Source: Verrucomicrobiota bacterium
GTDB taxonomy: Bacteria > Verrucomicrobiota > Verrucomicrobiia > Limisphaerales > UBA1096
DNA: 5,363 nucleotides
Assembly (NCBI GenBank): GCA_015658765.1
Contig: DQOE01000425.1
Coordinates: forward strand, 1 to 5,363
Direction: 5' to 3'
The notes beneath the pieces were generated by a model. It worked only from the letters and a program-made list of their open reading frames with translations. It searched no databases and was not told where the DNA came from. Below are positions 1 to 5,363 of this stretch, in pieces. The position numbers were made by a program, and so were the translations under genes. Positions within the stretch are counted from its first letter, which is position 1; the number at the start of each line of letters is the position of its first letter.

Positions 1-308
1 ATCACCACCAACTCCGACTCGGCGGCGGTGGCGTTGACGCCGTTCCAGACCGAGTCCTGCCGAGCCGCGCCACCGGCGACGAGCCGCCACGGTTTCTTCG
101 CGCCGATGCGCTTGGCCAAGTCCTCGAACAACGGCCTCGCATCGTCGCGGGTAACGATGATGATTTCGCCGGCCTCGGGGAGTTGATCGAACCGCCGCAA
201 AGTATGACCCACCAGCGGCAAACCGGCGACGTCGAGAAAGAGCTTGTCGCCACGCCCCATCCGCGTGCCACGCCCGGCGGCGACGATGACGATGGAAACT
301 CCCGGCAT
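1..308 (-). CDS. ispD: 2-C-methyl-D-erythritol 4-phosphate cytidylyltransferase (IspD), N-terminal part, cut by window edge
   Basis: IspD transfers CMP from CTP to methylerythritol 4-phosphate, the third step of the MEP isoprenoid pathway, in the cytosol. Only the first 102 codons are present; the frame is open to base 1. Visible are the nucleotide-binding loop at residues 6-18 (IVIVAAGRGTRMG), with R16 and K22 matching the CTP-binding Arg and Lys of the family, then FLDVAGLPLVGHTL (24-37) and the diagnostic GGAARQDSVWNG (79-90). The last residues, LVV, lead into where the family's HDAARP motif would begin. An in-frame TGA (the stop of the DUF1501 gene) lies one codon upstream, so ATG at 306-308 is the earliest possible start; it also fits family length before the loop. 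No Shine-Dalgarno sequence is seen, so translation may be coupled to the upstream gene. Other NTP transferases (MobA, GlmU) share the first loop but not the RQDSV motif. No frameshift is seen. Confidence 0.93.
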   Translation of the reverse strand, partial: MPGVSIVIVAAGRGTRMGRGDKLFLDVAGLPLVGHTLRRFDQLPEAGEIIIVTRDDARPLFEDLAKRIGAKKPWRLVAGGAARQDSVWNGVNATAAESELVV

Positions 309-311
309 GAC

Positions 312-1748
312 TCAGGCGACGATGTCGTCCACGACGTGGCCGTGAACATCGGTGAGCCGCATGTCGCGGCCGTCAAAGAAGTAGGTCATCTTTTTGTGAT
401 CCATCCCGAGCAGGTGTAGCATCGTTGCGTGCATATCGTGGATCTCGAGTTTGTTCTCCACCGCGTGGTAGCCGAACTCATCTGTCGCACCGTAAGTGAT
501 TCCCGGCTTGGCCCCGCCTCCTGCCATCCAGATTGTGAAACCGTATGGATTGTGGTCGCGACCGTTGCTGCCCTGCGCAAATGGTGTGCGGCCAAATTCG
601 CCGGACCAGACCACCAACGTGTCCTTTAACATACCGCGTGATTTGAGGTCCTGCAGCAGGCCAGCAATTGGCTGGTCGGTGGCACGGGCGTTGTCTCCGT
701 GGTTTTTCAACAGCCCACCGTGGGCATCCCAGCGGTCGCTGCCACCAATACGCGGGCAGGTCAACTCGATAAAACGCACGCCCTTTTCCACAAGACGCCG
801 AGCCATCAGGCACTGCATCCCAAATGTGCGCGTGTGCTCGTACTTGGCCTCGAGACCATAAAGCTTCCGGGTTGCCCCGGTCTCGCCCTTGATATCGATC
901 AACTCCGGCACGGCAGCCTGCATGCGATACGCCATCTCGTAGTTGGCGATCGCCGACTCAAGTTCATCGACGTGGCCGAACCGGTCGAGCACGCCCCGGT
1001 CGAGCTTGTTCAGCAGACCGAGCTTGGCCTGCTGCGCCCCGGGCCGGCTTTCGCGCGGCTGAATGTCGGCCAGCGGCTCCTTACCTGTCTTGAACACGGT
1101 GGCCTGATGGCTTGCCGGCAGAAAGCCGTTTCCAAAATTGTCCCATCCACCAGACGGCACCAGGCCGCCGTTGAGCACCACGAAGCCCGGTAGGTCTGTC
1201 GCCTGCGTGCCCAGGCCGTAGCTCATCCAAGACCCCATGCTCGGCCGGCCCTGCACACCGAAGCCGGTATGCAGGAAAAAATTCGCGCTGTTGTGCTCGG
1301 AGAACTTCGAAGTCATGGAGCGCACGACGCACAACTCGTCGGCCATCGTGCCAATGTATGGGAAAATGTCGCTGACAGTGAGGCCACACTGACCGTATCG
1401 CTTGAATGCCCATGGCGACTTGAACGTGGTGCCAATATTGTCGAACTGAGTCGGGTTAATCTTCGCCGAAAACGGTTTGCCATGATCCTTATCGAGCCGA
1501 GGCTTGGGGTCGAAGGAATCGACCTGCGACACGCCGCCGTCCATATAGAGAAAAATGACGTTCTTCGCCCGGGGCTCGTAATGCGGTTTATGCGGCGCAA
1601 ACGGCGAACTCGACTTGCCGTAAACCGGATCAGCCAAAAGGCTGCTCAATGCCACAGCGCCAAAGCCGCCGGCGCAGCGTCCCAACATCTCACGCCGGCT
1701 GATCGGTCGCGGCAGATAATTCTGGCATCCTTCGCTGTACAGTTTCAT
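312..1748 (-). CDS. DUF1501 family Tat-exported protein (sulfatase/alkaline-phosphatase-like fold)
   Basis: The 478-residue product is full length for DUF1501 (PF07394), a family related to sulfatases and alkaline phosphatases and very abundant in Planctomycetota and Verrucomicrobiota. Its substrate is unknown. The N-terminus carries a twin-arginine signal: SRREML at 17-22, a hydrophobic stretch to about 39, and a possible cleavage site near PVYG (41-44). Conserved family motifs follow: LYMDGGVSQVDSFDPKP (67-83), EHNSANFFLHTG (151-162), RWDAHGG (339-345), SGEFGRTP (382-389), GRDHNPYGF (396-404) and IHDMHATMLHLLGMDH (436-451). D70, H343, E384, D398, H399 and H440 are plausible metal or catalytic residues, by inference. 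The sulfatase C/S-x-P-x-R signature is absent, as expected for this family. ATG at 1746-1748 is the first start after an in-frame TGA at 1755-1757. It is the likely partner of the PSD1 protein encoded upstream in the same operon. Confidence 0.93.
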   Translation of the reverse strand: MKLYSEGCQNYLPRPISRREMLGRCAGGFGAVALSSLLADPVYGKSSSPFAPHKPHYEPRAKNVIFLYMDGGVSQVDSFDPKPRLDKDHGKPFSAKINPTQFDNIGTTFKSPWAFKRYGQCGLTVSDIFPYIGTMADELCVVRSMTSKFSEHNSANFFLHTGFGVQGRPSMGSWMSYGLGTQATDLPGFVVLNGGLVPSGGWDNFGNGFLPASHQATVFKTGKEPLADIQPRESRPGAQQAKLGLLNKLDRGVLDRFGHVDELESAIANYEMAYRMQAAVPELIDIKGETGATRKLYGLEAKYEHTRTFGMQCLMARRLVEKGVRFIELTCPRIGGSDRWDAHGGLLKNHGDNARATDQPIAGLLQDLKSRGMLKDTLVVWSGEFGRTPFAQGSNGRDHNPYGFTIWMAGGGAKPGITYGATDEFGYHAVENKLEIHDMHATMLHLLGMDHKKMTYFFDGRDMRLTDVHGHVVDDIVA

Positions 1749-1773
1749 TTTAAATCAACGGGTAAAGCATCAC
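1749..1773 (-). other. 25-bp gap between the CDGSH and DUF1501 genes
   Basis: This is the longest non-coding stretch in the window. Read on the minus strand it ends in an A/T-rich run (TTGATTTAAA) directly before the DUF1501 ATG. There is no GGAGG-like Shine-Dalgarno sequence at the usual distance and no hairpin that could act as a terminator, so read-through transcription from the CDGSH gene is expected. Confidence 0.6.
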
Positions 1774-2019
1774 TCACTCATCGCCCAAACCAGAGTGGGA
1801 GCCATCGCAAAAAGGTTTATCACAGGTGTGCTTACAGGCGCACCACGCGACGGTTTTAGCCTCGGCGATCTCAACTTTCTCGGGACCAAATGATGTACCC
1901 TTGTGCGATCCGTCACAGAAAGGCTGACCGGCTGACTTGCCACAAGTGCACCACCAGTAAGTGCCGGGCTCAACCTTTTGAATGATCGGATTGCGTTGGG
2001 CGATTATTGGTTTGTCCAT
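1774..2019 (-). CDS. Tandem CDGSH iron-sulfur domain protein (two [2Fe-2S] motifs in one chain)
   Basis: This 81-residue protein contains two complete CDGSH motifs, C-x-C-x2-(S/T)-x3-P-x-C-D-G-S-H. The first uses C24, C26, C35 and H39; the second uses C60, C62, C71 and H75. Each motif normally holds one [2Fe-2S] cluster with three Cys and one His ligand, so two clusters per chain are predicted, as in the CISD3/Miner2-type branch where one chain supplies both motifs. An additional Cys (C66) lies inside the second motif. There is no signal peptide or membrane segment, so the protein is probably cytosolic. Known relatives act in electron transfer, redox sensing or Fe-S cluster handling; the specific role here is unknown. 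ATG at 2017-2019 follows the PSD1 gene stop after a single in-frame codon, which fixes the start and suggests translational coupling. No Shine-Dalgarno sequence is obvious. Confidence 0.95.
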   Translation of the reverse strand: MDKPIIAQRNPIIQKVEPGTYWWCTCGKSAGQPFCDGSHKGTSFGPEKVEIAEAKTVAWCACKHTCDKPFCDGSHSGLGDE

Positions 2020-2022
2020 GGC

Positions 2023-5000
2023 TCAGTTTATAAAAATAAATTCCTTAACGTTGAACAGCGTGTGGCAGAGATCGGTGAGTGGTTGCTTCAGTGAATCGTC
2101 TCCGGCAGCCTTCTGTCGTTGCTCGACAAACTCCACCGCGACCCCGGCCTCCCATGCCTCCGGCTCACGTCCGAACGCTTGCCAATACGCGCGGTTTACC
2201 AACTCGTTGGCGTCAGCGTTGCCACTCTTTAAAAGAGCATCAGCCCAAATGGCGGCCTGCTGATGCACAAACTCGTTGTTGAGCATGATGAGCGGCTGAG
2301 CTGGTGAGTTCGACACCGTACGCTTGCCAATCGTGGTAAACGGCGTCGGCTTGTCGAAGGCAGTCAACATCGGCTGAAGATGATTACGGCGCACCTCGAC
2401 GTAAATGCTGCGTCGCCCATCACCGTCCATCGGGCCGCTACCGCCCGGGCTGCGGTTGGTCCGCATAAATGGCGTAATGTGCACCATCGGCCCCTTGCCA
2501 AATTGTCGCTTGTCGATACGGCCCGAGATCGCCAGCAACTGATCACGTATCACCTCTCCCTGCAAACGACGGATCGGCATGCGATGCAGCAGAGTGTTGT
2601 TCGGATCCACCCTGGCGCTGGCCATGTTCGGTTTACTCGACTGCCGGTACGTGCTCGAGAGCACAACCTGCCGAATCATGTCCTTCACCGACCAGTCGTG
2701 ATCCATGATCTGCGACGCAAGATAGTCCAGGAGTTTCGGATGCGTCGGCGGCTTGCTGGTCGCGCCAAAGTTGTCGACTGTCTCAACAATGCCGCGGCCG
2801 AACAGGTGATGCCAAATGCGATTTACCGCCACACGCGAAACGAACGGGTTATCCGGATCGATCATCCTCTTGGCCAGTCCCATCCGGCCACTGCCACGCT
2901 GGGGTCGGTCGGTCACGCCCAACGCCTCAAGGAAGGAGCGCGGCACCAGCTCCTTGGCCGGTGTGCGGTGGTTGCCCCGAACGAGCACTGGTTCGTCCTC
3001 GCCGTTGCCGTCAAGCAGCGTCAACGCCCAAACTGCACCGGGAATCATTCGCTCTATGTCGGACCTGGCCTTGTGATAGGCGGCAAACTTCGCCGCTGCT
3101 TGGTCAAGATCAGCCGGTTTTTCGAGAAGATTATCGTGGCGAATCACCCAGTTGAGCAATTGCGCCGTTTCACGATCCGCCTGGCTGGCGGCACAATCGT
3201 TGGCCGCAGTCGTCAGCACCTTCGCCAAGCCCTTGGCCAAGTCGCCGCCGCTCTCGAGCAGCTTGGCCAAGCGCGAGTTAACTGGCTGCACGATCGGCGG
3301 TTCGCCGCCACCGAACTGCACGTGCTCAAGCGCAAACCCGCCTTTGGCTTTGAACTCCACATGCACGCGATGGCCGATGTAGTCTCGCACACGATGGCCG
3401 TGCCACTTCCACTCGTCGCCTTTGCTGTCAAGTTTCTGCCGCACGATCCCATGCAGCGGCCCGGCTATCTGCCGGTGTGAATTGACCGCAAGAAAAACAT
3501 CCGCCTTCCCCTTGTAGCGATACCAAAGCGTGTCACCGTTCACGCCGAATGTGCGGGTGCGAATGATGCCAGTGAAGCGGGTGCTCAATCCGTCACTGCG
3601 GGCCGCTCCGTTTTCGTTGAACTCCTTAATCGGGTGGTTTGTGTTGTCGCCAAAGACCGGTGTGCCACTCTCCATTGGCCCAGTTCCGAATTGCCTTCCA
3701 CCTGTGAACCATTCCTCCGGATCCTGTGCACGACGATAATCGGCAATCATGTCCTCGGCGGTCCAGTCGCGCTCGCTCTTTACATAGTTGCGTTCGCCTT
3801 CCTCAACAGTAACGTTGACCTTGATCAACTTAGCCTGTGCCGCGGTGTCTGCCTCGAGTTTGCGCATCACGGCGAGGGCATCGGCTCGCGGTTGACCAAG
3901 CGCGACATGCACCACATCCCGTAACGGATCACCGGCATTGCCACGAGCCTTGCCGAGGTACCCGATCCAAGCCGCAAGTTTTTCAGGTTGAAGGTTTTTT
4001 CCATTGGCCGCTTTCTGCACGGTCGGGTGCAAGGCGGTGTAATCGCCTGGCTTGGAGGCATCTTTGCCTTCGGGAATATTACGGACAATCTCCGCGGCAA
4101 TCGGCAGATAATCGGCCAAGCGGCTGACCTTGGTTTGGACTGACGAGGCAAACTCATTGAGCAAGCCGGCCTCACTGTCGGCGCGGAGCCCGGCCAGTTT
4201 GTTATAGGCGGAATCTTGCGCCACCGGATCGGAGACATCCTTCAAGTGATAGCCGGAACTCTGCAGATAGCCGGCGAGAGCGTAGTAGTCCCGGGTCGAT
4301 ATGGCGTCGAACTTGTGGTCGTGGCAGCGGGCGCAGCCCACCGTCAGCCCGAGGAAAGCTTTGGAATAAACATCGATCTGGTTGTGCACGCGGTTGCACT
4401 CGTCGCCCCGGATGTCCACCGGCGAGTGCGTGGCCTCACCCAGATGCCAAAAGCCGGCGCCCTGCGCGGACTCGTTCTGTCGCGTGGCCGAGTCGATACG
4501 CGGGTCTTCCACCAAGTCGCCGGCGATGTGCTCGACCACAAAATCGGCGTACGACACGTCGGCGTTCATGGCGCGGACGACGTAGTTGCGGTAGCGATAC
4601 GCCTCCGGGATCGGAAAATCGCTCTCGTGGCCGCGCGTCTCAGCGAAACGCACCAAGTCGAGCCAGTGCTGCCCCCAGCGCTCGCCGAAGTGCGGCGAGG
4701 CGAGCAGGTGTTCGACAAGGTTTTCGTAGACGTTCGGCGATCCACCTGCAACAAACGCCCCGATTTCCTCCGGTGTAGGCGGCAGGCCGATGAGGTCGAA
4801 GTACAGCCGGCGAACGAGCGTGCGTCGCGTCGCCCGTACGCTGGGGGAAAGTTCTGCAGCCTGCAGCTTGGCGAGGATAAACCTATCGACAGCAGTGTTG
4901 GCCCAGTCCGCGCCGCCGACCGTCTCGACCGATGGCGGCTGAATATCGCGCCGCACCGGCTGCCATGCCCAGTGTTCAGCTTTACGCTCAGCGATATCGA

Positions 5001-5363
5001 ATGCGTCTTTGTCCGTAATGTCGGCCGTTTTGCCATCGCGGGAATCGGGCGCGCCCATCGCAACCCACTGGATCAACTTGTCGATAGACGCCTGCGGGAG
5101 CTTGGTTTTGGGCGGCATTTGCAGGTCACCGTTGTCATACGAAACCGCCTGGATCAACAGGCTGGCCTTGGGGTTGCCGGGGACGATCGCCGGGCCGGAT
5201 TCGCCGCCCTTGCCGAGGCCCTCACGGGTGTCGAGCAGGAGTTCGCCCTTGGCCTTACCAGCCTCTTCGCTGTGGCATTTGTAGCAGTTTTGCACCAGCA
5301 ACGGCCGAATGTGGTTCTCGAAAAACTCGATTCCCTCCGGCTCGGCGGCAGCCAAGCCGCTTG
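2023..5363 (-). CDS. PSCyt1-PSCyt2-PSD1 (DUF1549/DUF1553) cytochrome-type secreted protein, N-terminus cut by window edge
   Basis: This is a large planctomycete/verrucomicrobial secreted protein with at least 1,110 residues in the window (numbered here from the TTG at 5355). PSCyt1 (PF07635) covers about 12-102, with heme motif CYKCH at 24-28 and a possible axial Met at M80 (LQMPPK). PSCyt2/DUF1549 (PF07583) covers about 155-365, with RRLYFDLIGLPPTPEE (182-197), ERWGQHWLDLVRFAET (225-240) and a second CxxCH, CARCHDHKFD (341-350). A long middle region (about 375-830) contains a beta-rich part (about 545-685). PSD1/DUF1553 (PF07587) covers about 836-1095, with NPFVSRVAVNRIWHHLFGRG (836-855) and RRLQGEVIRDQ (929-939). 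The TTG is almost certainly not the start: the frame stays open to the edge and reads SGLAAAEPEG, which looks like a signal-peptide cleavage region, so the true start lies beyond base 5363. The function is uncertain; a periplasmic redox or glycan-related role with DUF1501 partners is inferred from family context. No frameshift is seen. Confidence 0.94.
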   Translation of the reverse strand, partial: SGLAAAEPEGIEFFENHIRPLLVQNCYKCHSEEAGKAKGELLLDTREGLGKGGESGPAIVPGNPKASLLIQAVSYDNGDLQMPPKTKLPQASIDKLIQWVAMGAPDSRDGKTADITDKDAFDIAERKAEHWAWQPVRRDIQPPSVETVGGADWANTAVDRFILAKLQAAELSPSVRATRRTLVRRLYFDLIGLPPTPEEIGAFVAGGSPNVYENLVEHLLASPHFGERWGQHWLDLVRFAETRGHESDFPIPEAYRYRNYVVRAMNADVSYADFVVEHIAGDLVEDPRIDSATRQNESAQGAGFWHLGEATHSPVDIRGDECNRVHNQIDVYSKAFLGLTVGCARCHDHKFDAISTRDYYALAGYLQSSGYHLKDVSDPVAQDSAYNKLAGLRADSEAGLLNEFASSVQTKVSRLADYLPIAAEIVRNIPEGKDASKPGDYTALHPTVQKAANGKNLQPEKLAAWIGYLGKARGNAGDPLRDVVHVALGQPRADALAVMRKLEADTAAQAKLIKVNVTVEEGERNYVKSERDWTAEDMIADYRRAQDPEEWFTGGRQFGTGPMESGTPVFGDNTNHPIKEFNENGAARSDGLSTRFTGIIRTRTFGVNGDTLWYRYKGKADVFLAVNSHRQIAGPLHGIVRQKLDSKGDEWKWHGHRVRDYIGHRVHVEFKAKGGFALEHVQFGGGEPPIVQPVNSRLAKLLESGGDLAKGLAKVLTTAANDCAASQADRETAQLLNWVIRHDNLLEKPADLDQAAAKFAAYHKARSDIERMIPGAVWALTLLDGNGEDEPVLVRGNHRTPAKELVPRSFLEALGVTDRPQRGSGRMGLAKRMIDPDNPFVSRVAVNRIWHHLFGRGIVETVDNFGATSKPPTHPKLLDYLASQIMDHDWSVKDMIRQVVLSSTYRQSSKPNMASARVDPNNTLLHRMPIRRLQGEVIRDQLLAISGRIDKRQFGKGPMVHITPFMRTNRSPGGSGPMDGDGRRSIYVEVRRNHLQPMLTAFDKPTPFTTIGKRTVSNSPAQPLIMLNNEFVHQQAAIWADALLKSGNADANELVNRAYWQAFGREPEAWEAGVAVEFVEQRQKAAGDDSLKQPLTDLCHTLFNVKEFIFIN
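4321..4335 (-). other. Second CxxCH motif, at the end of the PSCyt2 domain
   Basis: The codons read C-A-R-C-H, followed by DHKFD (residues 341-350). This motif is strongly conserved in DUF1549 proteins. It has the form of a heme c site, but whether it binds heme or another metal cannot be told from sequence. Confidence 0.7.
5272..5286 (-). other. Heme c attachment motif CxxCH of the PSCyt1 domain
   Basis: The codons read C-Y-K-C-H (residues 24-28 counted from the TTG at 5355). It lies shortly after the presumed signal-peptide cleavage site, in the place expected for the PSCyt1 cytochrome c-like domain. Covalent heme binding is predicted from the motif and the export signal, not shown. Confidence 0.8.

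Noticed and set aside
2..376. Minus-strand open frame of 124 codons at the left edge
   Set aside because: The product is low-complexity (Ser/Arg/Pro-rich). The frame encoding clear IspD motifs overlaps it and explains the region.
1749..1773. Possible terminator or regulatory hairpin in the largest intergenic gap
   Set aside because: Only 25 bases with no inverted repeat and no T-run after a stem; nothing supports termination here.
1269..1859. Plus-strand open frame of 196 codons opposite the DUF1501 and CDGSH genes
   Set aside because: It is in codon register with the DUF1501 gene and runs across the gene boundary without a recognisable motif, so it is an antisense shadow.
3232..3271. Palindrome CTTGGCCAAG, present at 3232-3241, 3262-3271 and 111-120
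   Set aside because: All three copies come from Leu-Ala-Lys codons (TTG GCC AAG) inside coding sequence on the minus strand, so codon preference explains them better than a binding site.
2380..3480. Long plus-strand open frame of 366 codons opposite the PSD1 protein gene
   Set aside because: It lies in exact codon register with the minus-strand gene, so its stops would need TTA, CTA or TCA in the real gene, which are rare at this GC. The product is Arg/His-rich with no recognisable motif.
2023..5363. Possible defence system, phage or mobile-element content
   Set aside because: All reading frames with convincing motifs belong to PSCyt/PSD1, CDGSH, DUF1501 and IspD families; no transposase, integrase, nuclease, toxin or repeat array is visible.

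Overview
The window is one tightly packed gene cluster, with all four genes read on the minus strand (right to left). In transcription order they are: a very large PSCyt1-PSCyt2-PSD1 (DUF1549/DUF1553) cytochrome-type secreted protein, whose N-terminus is cut by the right edge; a small protein with two CDGSH iron-sulfur motifs; a Tat-exported DUF1501 protein of the sulfatase/alkaline-phosphatase type; and the first 102 codons of ispD (MEP-pathway cytidylyltransferase), cut by the left edge. Gaps between genes are 3, 25 and 3 bp, which strongly suggests an operon. No RNA gene, mobile element, CRISPR array or convincing terminator was seen, and no non-coding stretch exceeds 25 bp.

The organism is most likely a member of the Planctomycetota/Verrucomicrobiota (PVC) group. 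The PSCyt1/PSCyt2/PSD1 protein paired with a DUF1501 protein is a hallmark gene pair of these phyla, where it occurs in many paralogous copies and is thought to act in the periplasm, possibly on polysaccharides or sulfated glycans. Moderately high GC, three starts without a clear Shine-Dalgarno sequence and a bacterial MEP pathway gene fit this. The sequence does not settle which of the two phyla it is.

Right part (2023-5363): the cytochrome-type protein has two CxxCH motifs, one in the N-terminal PSCyt1 domain and one in PSCyt2, then a long middle region with a beta-rich segment, then the PSD1 domain. Centre (1774-2019): the tandem CDGSH protein has no signal peptide, so it is probably cytosolic although it sits between two exported proteins. 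Left-centre (312-1748): the DUF1501 protein. Left edge (1-308): ispD, which starts one codon after the DUF1501 stop.

The two exported proteins are probably functional partners outside the cytoplasm. The CDGSH protein might supply electron transfer or Fe-S/redox sensing, and ispD may be a housekeeping gene that is simply co-transcribed. These functional links are inference. The most unusual features are the CDGSH gene inside a PSD1/DUF1501 pair, and two junctions where stop, one codon and ATG lie in one frame.
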